The notes below the pieces were generated by a model. That model did no database searches. It saw only the letters and a program-made list of their open reading frames with translations, and was not told the origin of the DNA. Positions 44,373-53,926 of a stretch of 64,000 nt of DNA are shown here, piece by piece (position 1 is the stretch's first letter; every line of letters starts with the position of its first letter). The DNA comes from Niastella sp. OAS944. GTDB taxonomy: Bacteria; Bacteroidota; Bacteroidia; Chitinophagales; Chitinophagaceae. The position numbers and the translations under genes were made by a program. Location of the stretch: the NCBI GenBank assembly GCA_024809215.1, contig JANUBW010000011.1, positions 186,001 to 250,000 of the forward strand. The letters run 5' to 3'.

Positions 44373-47300
44373 CTACTTAACCAACAAACTACTTGTAGCA
44401 TTTGACAAAGTCTCTTCTAATATTCTCTGCACTTCAGGCCTGCACGAACCGCAACCTGTACCGGCGCCGGTCAATGAACACAGTTGTTTGAAATCGGTAC
44501 AACCTTCATTGATCTTGTTCTTCAAATTATCACTTCCTACATTGTTACAGCTACATACCAGTTTACCCAATACCGGTTCGGCCTTTTTGCCGTTGCGTAA
44601 CAGCTGCAGGCGTTTTTCATTCAGCTCAATTTTATTGGCAATAAGTTCCCTGAATTCCTGGAACTCGCTTTTATCGCCAATTAAAATGGCGCCCACAAGC
44701 CGGTCCTGGTGAATGATACATTTTTTATAATAGCGCTTTGCTTTATCTAAGAAAATGATCTCTTCATATTCGTCGTTGGGGCATTCGGGTATACCAATAC
44801 TACAAAGGTCAAAGCCATGGATCTTAATAATATTCATGAACAGGCTGCCTTTATAAAAGCTGGCGATATCGCCCTGTAAATAGCGGGCTACTACATGCGC
44901 CTGTTGCTCTGCCGCTGCCGTAATACCATACAGTATACCTTCAAATTCGGCAATTTCACCAATGGCAAAAATATTGGGGTCGCTGGTTTGCAGGCGTTCA
45001 TTTACAATTACCCCGCGCTGGCAATGCAAACCGGTTTCCCGGGCCAGCTCAATATTAGGTACGGTACCAATGGCAAAAACCAGGGCATTACAATCTATAA
45101 CCACACCGCTTTTTAACCGAATACCTGTTAATTCACTACGACCGTAGAACAACGTCACTTCATCGTCGTAATAAACATCGCATTGCTGATCAACCATTTC
45201 TTCATGCAGCATCTGGCTTCCTAGTGGATCGAGCTGCCTGTCGAGAAAACGCGAAATACGTTGTACAATGGTTACTTTAATTCCTACCTCACGTAATGAC
45301 GCTGCCAGCTCAAGCCCTAATAAACCACCACCCACAATTACCACATTGCCATCGGCCGGTACGTGGTTCTTAAATTCATCGGCATCGGTACGGCTGCGCA
45401 TGGTAAAAATTCCTTTCAGCGCAGGCACATTACGTGGAACCGCAGCGCGGCTACCCGTGGCCATCAGCAACACATCATAATATGTGGTACGACCGGTTGA
45501 GTCAATGACACATTTATTTTCGCGATCTACCTTTTCTACACTTACACCTCTGTATAATTTTATATTATAACCTATTTCCTCTGAATCTTTCATTTTTACC
45601 AGCTGGTCCCAGCTTTGGGTACCACTGATATAGTCGGGCAACATCACGCGGTTATAAAAAGGAAAGTTCTCTTTACTAAAGATCACCAGTTCATCTTCAC
45701 TGTTCATTTCGCGGTACGATTTCACAAAACCAAAGGCACCGGCGCCGGCTCCTATGATCACAATTCTTTGACGCGGCTTTTTAAATGGCGCTACCTGTAC
45801 GGCACAATATTTAAAATCGGGCTCTTTTGAAATGGGATCTATGAGGGTGCTGGTAATGTTGTTTGCACGATTAAGATCGTTGTTCAGGATCTTACCCCAG
45901 TGCATGGGCAAAAACACCACGCCTTTTTTGATGGTGTTTGATACGTTTACCTTAACCTGTACCTCGCCCCGGCGTGAAGTTACCACGGCAATATCGCCTT
46001 CTTTCAAATGCAGGCGGCGGGCATCTTCGGGATGTATTTCAAGAAACGCCTGTGAAATATGTTGTTTAAGTTTATTTACCTTACCGGTTTTGCTCATGGT
46101 ATGCCATTGATCGCGAATACGGCCGGTAGTTAGAATGAACGGAAAATCGCCATCTGGTTTTTCACTGGTAAGATCATCGGATACCGGGTGAATGATGGCT
46201 TTGGTGGAAGGGGTATAAAATATTTTGTCGGTAAACAAACGCGCAGTGCCCTGACCCGTTTCCCCTTTGGGAAAGGGCCATTGCACCGACCTCCTGGTTT
46301 TTATAGTACTATAGTCAAGTCCGCTTATATCAATATTAGTGCCTTCGGTGAGACGGGCATGCTCATCATAAATAGCTGAAGCATCTTTATAATCAAAACC
46401 TGTATAACCCATCTTCTGTGCGAAACGGCAAATGATCTCCGCATCGGGCAATGCTTCACCCGGTGCATCAACAATTTTATTCAGGTAGGTAATTCTTCGT
46501 TCAGAGTTGGTCATGGTGCCCTCTTTCTCCGTCCAGCTGGCGGCGGGCAGAATTACATCAGCATATTTGAGCGTCTCAGGTTTATTGCTCACGTCCTGAA
46601 CCACCACAAACTTCGCTTTCTTCAACCCTTCCTCTGCAACACGGGCATTGGGCAAACTTACCAATGGGTTGGTACAGATGATCCAAATGGCTTTTAACTT
46701 ACCCTCATTCAATGCATCGAACATTTCGGTAGCAGTAAGCCCCGGCTTGGGATTGATTGTGGTACCACCCCAAAACTTTTCTACTTCAGCGCGGTGTTCG
46801 GCATTAGCCAGGTTCCGATGCGCCGGCAACATGTTCGATAAACCACCTACTTCGCGGCCCCCCATGGCGTTGGGCTGACCAGTTAACGAAAACGGACCAG
46901 AGCCTGGTTTGCCAATATGGCCTGTAATGAGGTTGAGGTTAATAAGGCTGAGGTTTTTATTAACACCCACGGCGCTTTGGTTAAGCCCCATCGTCCACAG
47001 GCTTATAAACCCTTTGGCATTGCCAATATGTTGTGCAGCCAGTTTAATAGAAACTACATCAACACCGCAGATCTCAGCTGCTTCCTCAAGCGTACGCTGA
47101 AAAACGATCTTTTTATATTGTTCAAATCCTTCGCTGTGGTTCTTTACAAAATCAAGATCAACATCACCGTTCTCTATCAACAACCTTCCAATGGCATGGT
47201 TCAGTGTAACGTCTGTACCTGGGTTCAATTGTAAATGAACATCGGCCAGTGAACAGGTATCGGTTTTACGCGGGTCGGCAACAATGATCTTTACATTGGG

Positions 47301-47891
47301 GTTGGCAGCTTTATGCGCTTCAATACGGCGCCATAAAATAGGATGGCACCAGGCCGGGTTAGCACCAGTTACAAAAAAACAATCGGCCAGTTCAATATCA
47401 TCATAACAACCAGGCACACTGTCTTCACCCAGCGACATCTTGTAACCAACCACGGCGCTGCTCATACATAAGCGCGAGTTGGTATCTATATTGTTGCTGC
47501 CAATAAACCCTTTAATCAGTTTATTGATAACATAATACTCTTCGGTAAGGCACTGTCCGGATACATAAAAAGCAACGGAATCAGGACCATATTTATCGAT
47601 AAAGGTTTTGAATACAGCGGCAGTGCGGTCAAGCGCATCGTTCCAGCTTACCCGCTGCAATGGCATATTTTTATTATAGCGCATTTGTGGGTAGAACAGG
47701 CGGTCGCTTTTGTCGTTCACCGTATAATGAATGTTCATGCCTTTGCTGCACAACATGCCTTTATTGACCGGATGATTTTTGTCGCCTTCAACCGTAATAT
47801 TCCCTCTTTTGTCCTTGTTTACAACGATACCACATCCCACGCCACAATAGCTGCAGGTTGTTGTCACCGATTCGGGATGCTGATTATTCAT
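44373..47891 (-). CDS. nasA: Assimilatory-type nitrate reductase fused to FAD reductase and BFD [2Fe-2S] domains
   Basis: 1172 residues from the ATG at 47889-47891 (a TTG three codons upstream is less likely). N-terminal [4Fe-4S] cysteines C13-x2-C16-x3-C20-x27-C48, then the molybdopterin domain with SRLCMSSAV near residue 140, whose Cys is the expected Mo ligand of NasA/NapA types, and a Mo-dinucleotide-binding domain (about 570-690). A complete FAD/NAD(P) oxidoreductase domain follows (from about 705: RQRIVIIGAGAGAFGFVKSY ... VVIVGGGLLGLELAASLREV). The C-terminus is a BFD-like [2Fe-2S] domain (LVCSCNNVGSD ... GAGTGCGSCRPEV). It reduces nitrate to nitrite in the cytoplasm. The fusion suggests NAD(P)H electrons reach Mo within one chain; usual relatives encode the flavoprotein separately. 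Confidence 0.93.
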   Translation of the reverse strand: MNNQHPESVTTTCSYCGVGCGIVVNKDKRGNITVEGDKNHPVNKGMLCSKGMNIHYTVNDKSDRLFYPQMRYNKNMPLQRVSWNDALDRTAAVFKTFIDKYGPDSVAFYVSGQCLTEEYYVINKLIKGFIGSNNIDTNSRLCMSSAVVGYKMSLGEDSVPGCYDDIELADCFFVTGANPAWCHPILWRRIEAHKAANPNVKIIVADPRKTDTCSLADVHLQLNPGTDVTLNHAIGRLLIENGDVDLDFVKNHSEGFEQYKKIVFQRTLEEAAEICGVDVVSIKLAAQHIGNAKGFISLWTMGLNQSAVGVNKNLSLINLNLITGHIGKPGSGPFSLTGQPNAMGGREVGGLSNMLPAHRNLANAEHRAEVEKFWGGTTINPKPGLTATEMFDALNEGKLKAIWIICTNPLVSLPNARVAEEGLKKAKFVVVQDVSNKPETLKYADVILPAASWTEKEGTMTNSERRITYLNKIVDAPGEALPDAEIICRFAQKMGYTGFDYKDASAIYDEHARLTEGTNIDISGLDYSTIKTRRSVQWPFPKGETGQGTARLFTDKIFYTPSTKAIIHPVSDDLTSEKPDGDFPFILTTGRIRDQWHTMSKTGKVNKLKQHISQAFLEIHPEDARRLHLKEGDIAVVTSRRGEVQVKVNVSNTIKKGVVFLPMHWGKILNNDLNRANNITSTLIDPISKEPDFKYCAVQVAPFKKPRQRIVIIGAGAGAFGFVKSYREMNSEDELVIFSKENFPFYNRVMLPDYISGTQSWDQLVKMKDSEEIGYNIKLYRGVSVEKVDRENKCVIDSTGRTTYYDVLLMATGSRAAVPRNVPALKGIFTMRSRTDADEFKNHVPADGNVVIVGGGLLGLELAASLREVGIKVTIVQRISRFLDRQLDPLGSQMLHEEMVDQQCDVYYDDEVTLFYGRSELTGIRLKSGVVIDCNALVFAIGTVPNIELARETGLHCQRGVIVNERLQTSDPNIFAIGEIAEFEGILYGITAAAEQQAHVVARYLQGDIASFYKGSLFMNIIKIHGFDLCSIGIPECPNDEYEEIIFLDKAKRYYKKCIIHQDRLVGAILIGDKSEFQEFRELIANKIELNEKRLQLLRNGKKAEPVLGKLVCSCNNVGSDNLKNKINEGCTDFKQLCSLTGAGTGCGSCRPEVQRILEETLSNATSSLLVK

Positions 47892-47930
47892 GGTTACCAA
47901 TCTTTAATTAATGCTTTCTTTTCACTTCGT

Positions 47931-47952
47931 CATTCAACATTCAATATTCATC
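47931..47952. repeat. CATTCAA heptamer words
   Basis: Three 7-bp words (CATTCAA, CATTCAA, TATTCAT) lie in the 69-bp gap between narK and the nitrate reductase gene. It is short, but of the same class as the larger islands. Confidence 0.5.
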
Positions 47953-47960
47953 TGTTTTTC

Positions 47961-49268
47961 TTAGGCTCTTGCCAAAGCAGCTTCGTCTTTTAGGTTTGTA
48001 GCAGCTTCTACGCCACGTGCAGTACGCAAATGCGTTAACAGTACAACCAAACCCACCACAGCCACTCCAATGCCTATGTAAAAGAAAGCCTGTGAATAGG
48101 TTATGTTCTTTGATTTAAAAAGGAATCCAATAAGCATGGCGCCAATATTTCCACCTGCACCTACAATACCCGACACACTTCCTATGGCTTCTTTGTTTAC
48201 AAATGGTACAATTGAGTAGGTACCGCCATTTGCCATTTTAAGAAACAGGGCAAACAGCAACATGGAGAAAATAGCTACAGGTAAACTACCTGCTTTTGAG
48301 AACAGTACAATACCCAAACCTTCCAGTACCAGGAAGCCCGCCAGCAACAATCCTTTTCCACGCAAACCGTAGGCTTTACCTACTTTATCGCTTACAATAC
48401 CACCCAGGGCGCGGGCAAACAGGTTCATAAAACCAAAGATGCTCGCCAGCGCACCGGCCATAATAAGGGTTGCTTTATAATTATCTACAAAATAGGTAGC
48501 CGCTACGTTATCAACTGTTATTTCAACACCAAAACAGGCTGCATAAGCAATGGCCAGCACCCATGTTCTGTAATCCTTCATAGCCATTATGAAAGTGCCT
48601 TTTTTCTTTTCTTTCGTTTGGCGTTTTATTTCGCTGTAATTACCATTAGGAGTATCTTTTGTAAAGCGGTAATAAACAAATGCCATTACCAGCAAAATAG
48701 CGCCGGGCACTATCATAGCTACGCGCCAGCTATTGCCTTTGTCAATATAACCGGCGCCTACAAAAGCGGCCGCAACCAATGGCATTACAATTTGAGTAAC
48801 ACCACCACCCAGGTTACCCCAACCACCGGCAACCGCATTGGCTGTTCCAATTACATTGGGAGCAAACATTACTGAAGTATGAAACTGTGTTATTACAAAC
48901 GAAGCACCTATGATGCCGATCACAAGACGGAACAGCAGGAACGATTCGTAACTATTGGCAAAACCAATACACATTACGGGAATAGCACCCAACACAAGTA
49001 AGATTGTATATGATAAACGGGGGCCCAACGTATCGCACAAACGGCCGATGATCAACCGGGCAATAATGGTGGCAGAAACAGATGCAATGGTAATATTACC
49101 AACCTGCTCTTTTGTTAAATGTAATTGCTCACGTACCAGCGGCATCAACGGTGCAATGCCAAACCAGCCAAAAAAGCAAAAGAAAAAGGTTAACCAGGTA
49201 ATGTGGAAAGTGCGCATCTGAATGCCCTTGCCTGAGAAAATGTTCAGCTTTGACAGTGGTTGATTCAT
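47961..49268 (-). CDS. narK: NarK/NasA-type nitrate/nitrite MFS transporter
   Basis: 435 residues with about 12 membrane segments. The nitrate-porter family signatures are visible: FHITWLTFFFCFFGWFGIAP at the first helix, the RLIIGRLCDTLGPRLSYTIL loop, the glycine-rich GGWGNLGGGVTQIVMPLV (nitrate signature motif) and its second copy GIVGAGGNIGAMLIGFLF. It imports nitrate, or exchanges nitrate and nitrite, at the inner membrane. It lies between the ABC importer genes and the nitrate reductase, so the operon encodes two different nitrate uptake systems. Confidence 0.95.
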   Translation of the reverse strand: MNQPLSKLNIFSGKGIQMRTFHITWLTFFFCFFGWFGIAPLMPLVREQLHLTKEQVGNITIASVSATIIARLIIGRLCDTLGPRLSYTILLVLGAIPVMCIGFANSYESFLLFRLVIGIIGASFVITQFHTSVMFAPNVIGTANAVAGGWGNLGGGVTQIVMPLVAAAFVGAGYIDKGNSWRVAMIVPGAILLVMAFVYYRFTKDTPNGNYSEIKRQTKEKKKGTFIMAMKDYRTWVLAIAYAACFGVEITVDNVAATYFVDNYKATLIMAGALASIFGFMNLFARALGGIVSDKVGKAYGLRGKGLLLAGFLVLEGLGIVLFSKAGSLPVAIFSMLLFALFLKMANGGTYSIVPFVNKEAIGSVSGIVGAGGNIGAMLIGFLFKSKNITYSQAFFYIGIGVAVVGLVVLLTHLRTARGVEAATNLKDEAALARA

Positions 49269-49310
49269 ACTTCAGTGATTAATGCTTTTAAAAAAATTAG
49301 CTTAGGGTTT

Positions 49311-49346
49311 ATTTCCTTGTTAACTCGTCAACTTGTTAACTCGTCA
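49311..49346. repeat. GTTAACTC/GTCAACTT octamer words
   Basis: Four in-phase 8-bp words between the nrtD-like stop and the narK start; same family and orientation as the island at 23110-23307. Confidence 0.75.
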
Positions 49347-49348
49347 AC

Positions 49349-50218
49349 CTACTCCTTTATATCGTCAATTGAAAACTTATCAATTAATAAGTTTAACAAC
49401 TTATCGTGCGTTTCCATGTAAACCGGGTCATGCACAATGTCTTTCTTGTTACGCGGCCGCTCCAGGGGAACCGGCACTATTTCTTTGATCGTTGCTTCGG
49501 GCCCGTTATTCATTACCACTACCCTGTCGCTTAAGAAAATAGCCTCTTCAATATCGTGGGTAACCATTACAATGGTCTTCTCGCGATTATCGAGGTTCCA
49601 TAATTTCAGCAACTCTACGTGCATGTTGCTTTTGGTCAGTGCATCGAGCGCACCAAAAGGCTCATCGAGCAACAGGATGGTTGGGTTAATGGCGAATGCT
49701 CTTGCAATGGCCACCCGTTGTTTCATACCACCCGATAAATGACCGGGCAGTTTGTCTTTATGGTCCCACAAATGCACGGTCTTCAGCGTTTGCTCAACCA
49801 GTTCTTTCTTTTCGCATTTTGATAAATTCTTTAAAGCAGAGTCCACTGCCTCATATATATTCCTGTATACAGTTAACCAGGGCAGCAATGAATAATTCTG
49901 AAAAACAATGCCTCTGTCGGGTCCCGGACCTTCTACTTTTTTACCATTGGCTATCACTTCCCCTGTTGTTGGTTTTACCATACCGCTGATAGTACCCATA
50001 AGGGTTGATTTGCCACAACCTGAGTGACCGATCAATGATATGATCTCACCTTTTTGAACGGTGAGGGAAATTTCCTTCACCGCGGTATATGTGCCTTTAA
50101 GCGTTTTAAAACTCACCGTAACATTATTTACTGCAATAGCTGTTGACGGTGTTAGTACCGGCTCCAAAATGGAGTCGGCAATATTTTGTGTTACTGTTTT
50201 AGTGGTTGCTGAGTTCAT
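49349..50218 (-). CDS. Nitrate/sulfonate-type ABC transporter ATP-binding protein (NrtD-like)
   Basis: 289 residues. Walker A GHSGCGKSTLMGTISG, Q-loop IVFQNYSLLPWLTVYRNI, signature HLSGGMKQRVAIARAFAINP and Walker B ILLLDEPFGALDALTKSN are all intact, followed by the H-loop VMVTHDIEEAIFLSDRVVVM. It energises uptake by the permease at 50254 with the binding protein at 51069. Family members import nitrate/nitrite, bicarbonate, taurine or alkanesulfonates; the surrounding nitrate genes point to nitrate. The N-terminal 25 residues form a short extension before the nucleotide-binding fold. Confidence 0.92.
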   Translation of the reverse strand: MNSATTKTVTQNIADSILEPVLTPSTAIAVNNVTVSFKTLKGTYTAVKEISLTVQKGEIISLIGHSGCGKSTLMGTISGMVKPTTGEVIANGKKVEGPGPDRGIVFQNYSLLPWLTVYRNIYEAVDSALKNLSKCEKKELVEQTLKTVHLWDHKDKLPGHLSGGMKQRVAIARAFAINPTILLLDEPFGALDALTKSNMHVELLKLWNLDNREKTIVMVTHDIEEAIFLSDRVVVMNNGPEATIKEIVPVPLERPRNKKDIVHDPVYMETHDKLLNLLIDKFSIDDIKE

Positions 50219-50253
50219 CGTTTGCCGATTTAATGCGTTAATAATTTAATTGT

Positions 50254-51036
50254 TTACACCGCATAGGTGAATCGCTTTTGTAAACTGGTAAATAAGCGAT
50301 CGAGTAACAATCCCACCGCACCGATGATCAAAATAGCCACCAGTATCTTTCCTACACTTCCGCCATTAAATCCTTCTTCCCAAACAAAATACCCAAGCCC
50401 AATACCACCCGACAACATTTCACCGGCAACGATCACCATCCAGGCCACACCTATCGACAAACGCAAACCGGTGAATATATGTGGTAAAGTATAAGGCAAC
50501 ATTATTTTGGTAATGTATTTCCAAACCGAAAAACCAAATGCCTTGCCTACATTCTTATGATCCTGCGGAATGCTTGATGCACCAAACGACGTATTGATGA
50601 GCGTGGGCCACAGCGAACAAATAAAGATCATAAAGATGCTTGCCTTGGGCGAATCCTGAAATATGGCCAGCCCCAGTGGAAACCAGGCCAGTGGCGACAC
50701 CGGTCGTAATATTTGCACAATGGGGTTTATGATATTCATTGCAATACGGCTGCTGCCCAAAACAAATCCTAATGGAATGGCAATTAAACTTCCCAAACCA
50801 AACCCTATCCCCACACGGGCCAGCGAGCTCAGTAATTTTGTTCCAATACCTTTATAATCGGGATCGTTTTGAAAAGGATTGGTCATAACCTCTTTGAACG
50901 TACCCCATGTTGCAATAGGTGAAGGAATTTCGCCTTTGGTTATACGCGAAACCATATCCCACATACCCAGTAACAACAACATGCCCGCCACGAAATACAC
51001 CAACGACCAACCTAACTTTATTGCTTTTGCTTTCAT
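50254..51036 (-). CDS. nrtB: Nitrate-type ABC transporter permease (NrtB-like)
   Basis: 260 residues with about six membrane segments and the BPD_transp_1 coupling motif (SIPQDHKNVGKAFGFSVWKY, the EAA loop region, between 145 and 180). LRPVSPLAWFPLGLAIFQDS and LRLSIGVAWMVIVAGEMLSG are typical of the NrtB/SsuC/TauC group. The gene lies 33 bp below the binding-protein gene and 35 bp above the ATPase, so the three form one transporter unit. The substrate is assigned from neighbours rather than from the permease itself. Confidence 0.93.
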   Translation of the reverse strand: MKAKAIKLGWSLVYFVAGMLLLLGMWDMVSRITKGEIPSPIATWGTFKEVMTNPFQNDPDYKGIGTKLLSSLARVGIGFGLGSLIAIPLGFVLGSSRIAMNIINPIVQILRPVSPLAWFPLGLAIFQDSPKASIFMIFICSLWPTLINTSFGASSIPQDHKNVGKAFGFSVWKYITKIMLPYTLPHIFTGLRLSIGVAWMVIVAGEMLSGGIGLGYFVWEEGFNGGSVGKILVAILIIGAVGLLLDRLFTSLQKRFTYAV

Positions 51037-51068
51037 TTGTTGATAATTGAATGGTTAATAAATCGGGT

Positions 51069-52292
51069 TTACTTTGGCGAAGCAACGATATATGCTTTCG
51101 GATTATTAGGGTCGAATGTTGCAGCCTCGATATTCAGCTTAAAGGGCTTCATATCATCGGCAGGAACCGGTATGTTCATGCTTTTGGCCACTTCGGCATA
51201 CAAATCGTCCATAATAAGTTTATCGGCAATCTCCTTGTAATTAGCAGGCAAAGCACCGATCATACCAAACCGGGCATATTGCGCCAGGAACCAGATGCCA
51301 TGCGCTTTTCGCGGAGCATTTACAAAGCCATTATTATGGAACAACATGTAATCATCTTTATATTTTTGCACGCCCAGTTCGCAACCCAAATCGTTGCTAC
51401 CCATAAGGCGGGCTTCCAGCACAGTTACCGGTGCATTTACATAATTAGGCTTTGAAAGTATAGCCGCAGCTTTTTTTCGGTTGCCCATGTTATCGAGCCA
51501 TTTGCAGGCTTCCAGTATGGCCTTCATCACATTCTTCAGGTCTTCGCGGCTGCCATCGGCAAATGTTTTATTTACTACCAATGCTTTTTCGGGGTGGTTC
51601 TTCCAAATATCCTGTGTGGCAATATGCGTAAAGCCAACGTTTTGTGATGCAGCCACCCCATTCCAGGGCTCACCTACACAATAACCTTCCATATTATCAA
51701 CCCGCATGTTGGCTACCATTTGCGGTGGCGGAATGGTGATGATGCCAACCGATTTGGCATTAACCCCACATGCCGCCAGCCAGGTGCGTAACCATATGTC
51801 GTGTGTACCGCCGGGAAAGGTTTGAGCAAACGTGACTTCTTTTCTCGATTGCACCGATTTTACTGCAGCCGCTACTTTCTTCAGGTCTTTAAACCCAACC
51901 AGCCCACAGAAATCTTTCGACAGCGTAATTGCCTGGCCATTATTGTTTAACATCATGGCAATACGCATTTCGGAACCAGCCTTACCACCAATGCCTTCGT
52001 ATACTGAGAACGGCATAGAGAACAGGCAATGTGCCCCATCCAGTTCGCCATTCAATACTTTATCACGTACATTGGCCCATGAGGCCTCTTTAGTAACCTG
52101 AACATCGAGCCCATACTTTTGAAAGAACCCCATTTCTTTTGCTATCACCAGCGGTGCGCAATCGGTTAAAGGAATAAACCCCAGTTTAATAACTTTTGCG
52201 GGCCGGTTTGTTGTGCGATTTACAAACGAGGTTGAGATAATGAAAACAACCAGCGACGCTATTAATATTTTAGATATGTTGTAAATTCTCAT
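51069..52292 (-). CDS. nrtA: NrtA/CmpA-type nitrate-binding protein
   Basis: 407 residues with an N-terminal membrane/signal segment (KILIASLVVFIISTSFVN). The NrtA family pattern is clear: KLGFIPLTDCAPLVIAKEMG, LDGAHCLFSMPFSVYEGIGG, FPGGTHDIWLRTWLAACGVN (the ligand-contacting W-L-R block), PPPQMVANMRVDNMEGYCVG and EPWNGVAA. It binds nitrate or nitrite in the periplasm and delivers it to the NrtB/NrtD complex. There is no lipobox, so it is either soluble or anchored by an uncleaved N-terminal helix. The gene follows the outer-membrane barrel gene after 25 bp. Confidence 0.93.
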   Translation of the reverse strand: MRIYNISKILIASLVVFIISTSFVNRTTNRPAKVIKLGFIPLTDCAPLVIAKEMGFFQKYGLDVQVTKEASWANVRDKVLNGELDGAHCLFSMPFSVYEGIGGKAGSEMRIAMMLNNNGQAITLSKDFCGLVGFKDLKKVAAAVKSVQSRKEVTFAQTFPGGTHDIWLRTWLAACGVNAKSVGIITIPPPQMVANMRVDNMEGYCVGEPWNGVAASQNVGFTHIATQDIWKNHPEKALVVNKTFADGSREDLKNVMKAILEACKWLDNMGNRKKAAAILSKPNYVNAPVTVLEARLMGSNDLGCELGVQKYKDDYMLFHNNGFVNAPRKAHGIWFLAQYARFGMIGALPANYKEIADKLIMDDLYAEVAKSMNIPVPADDMKPFKLNIEAATFDPNNPKAYIVASPK

Positions 52293-52317
52293 TGCAGTTA
52301 GATTTTATAGTTCATCA

Positions 52318-53877
52318 TTATTGTTTAATAGCCACTGGTTTTGTGAAGAAGAAATCCGGGCGGATGTTGATCATCAGGTAAGCCCAGTTGGCATTGTGCC
52401 GCGCCTGGTCCATAGTTGATCTTTTCACATACTCGGTACTGTTGTTTGCCTTCATAAAGGAGTAACCGAGCTCCAGTGTGGTGAACTTGTTCAATGAATA
52501 GTTAGCTATAAAATCAAACTCGTAGCCTAAATTTTTATCGATGTTAGCTTTTTCAGGATCGGCTGCATTGGCTATATCCTCTGCCAATCTGAAATTGTGC
52601 GCATCGAGACTTACAAAGAATAAATTGGTTTGGTATTTTACTTTGAAGTAAGCATCCTGCAAACCACCTACGGGTGAACCGGTGCCTACATAATAATAAT
52701 CCATGTAGCCCCAGTGTTTATGTGGTGTGCCATACAGAGGATCGAAGCGGCGCGATTCTGTGCCCGGCGTTGTAGATGTGTTACCTGATAAATAATCATA
52801 ACCGGGGCCAAAGCTGAATTTACCTTTTTGCAAGGTCAGCATAGCTGTGTAATGCGAAGCGGTAAGGTCTTTTCCATCGCGGTCTTTACCACTTTGAAAA
52901 TAAGCGCCAACCTGCCATGCTTTTTTCAGTCCGGATGCGTTACCAATAGTACCATTGATCATTAAGCCGTAGGTAAGGCGGCTGTTTACGCCCTTCACGT
53001 CATATCTTCTGCCAAAAACATAACCTGAAGAAGCGGTGCCTACTGAATCGAGGCGGTATTTAGAGAAATCGTCTTTAAAGAAAAGGCCCGCAAATTTCGT
53101 TTGCCCAAACTTGCGGCTTATATACAACATTTGAAATGATTTGTATTGCTGGTTCATGCCATTGGTGCTAACGGTATTGCTTAATACCGGTGCACCTGCT
53201 TTATTGCTGGCGGCAGCAGTAGAGCCATTGGGTGCCAGGGGTATAAAACCTGCGGGAGTAGCTACCAGGGCTCCTGCCGAATTGGTAACATAAGCAGGCA
53301 CATTGCCGGCTGTATAATTAGTTCCGGTAATACCAAAGGCGTCGGAGTTCTGGTTGAAGCCGGCGCCCAGGTCAACCTGCCAGCCATGGTGTAAAGCTTT
53401 TACCAATAAGGCATCATGGCGGCGCGCCTGTTGTAACCAATCGAGATCGCCCAGTAAACGAACATCATCATAGATAAGGGCCTGGCGGCCGATCTTAAAG
53501 GAGAGATTGTCGATACCTTTTGTTTTAATGGTGGTATCTGCCACATTCATAAGCGTAACTTCGGCCCATGCTTCGTGAACCATCAGTTTGTTGCCATCGG
53601 AATTAGTAATTGAGGAAGCGTCTTGTCCCCACACACGCACGTCCTGAACGGAAAAGTTGAAGTTTAAACGGTCCCATTTGTAGCCGAAAGTGAGACGGGT
53701 CCGTTGAGAAGTGAAAAAAGCAGCATCAGTACCTTTAGCATTGAGTGTTCCGAGCCCGTCACGTACTTCTGAACGGGTCCGCAGCTGCCCCTGCAATGAA
53801 AATTGCGCGGCACTGTTGAAAGGTTTAGCTAAAAAACACCCAATTCCGGTTACTGTCATGAAAATTAAATTTTTCAT
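52318..53877 (-). CDS. Outer-membrane beta-barrel of the alginate-export/porin type in the nitrate operon
   Basis: 519 residues with a signal peptide (TVTGIGCFLAKPFNSAAQ). The mature protein alternates polar and aromatic residues and has the alginate_exp-like patterns QGQLRTRSEVRDGLGTLNAK, QRTRLTFGYKWDRLNFNFSV, QDVRVWGQDASS, KIGRQALIYDDVRLLGDLDW and DALLVKALHHGWQVDLGAGF. The alginate export family are 18-strand outer-membrane channels for anionic substrates. No alginate genes are nearby; it lies between nirD and nrtA in one orientation, so an anion channel that lets nitrate or nitrite cross the outer membrane is a reasonable inference. Confidence 0.85.
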   Translation of the reverse strand: MKNLIFMTVTGIGCFLAKPFNSAAQFSLQGQLRTRSEVRDGLGTLNAKGTDAAFFTSQRTRLTFGYKWDRLNFNFSVQDVRVWGQDASSITNSDGNKLMVHEAWAEVTLMNVADTTIKTKGIDNLSFKIGRQALIYDDVRLLGDLDWLQQARRHDALLVKALHHGWQVDLGAGFNQNSDAFGITGTNYTAGNVPAYVTNSAGALVATPAGFIPLAPNGSTAAASNKAGAPVLSNTVSTNGMNQQYKSFQMLYISRKFGQTKFAGLFFKDDFSKYRLDSVGTASSGYVFGRRYDVKGVNSRLTYGLMINGTIGNASGLKKAWQVGAYFQSGKDRDGKDLTASHYTAMLTLQKGKFSFGPGYDYLSGNTSTTPGTESRRFDPLYGTPHKHWGYMDYYYVGTGSPVGGLQDAYFKVKYQTNLFFVSLDAHNFRLAEDIANAADPEKANIDKNLGYEFDFIANYSLNKFTTLELGYSFMKANNSTEYVKRSTMDQARHNANWAYLMINIRPDFFFTKPVAIKQ

Positions 53878-53926
53878 ACTTTTGTTTTGGTTTTTTTAAG
53901 ATGATGTCTCATTTTAAAATTTGCTT

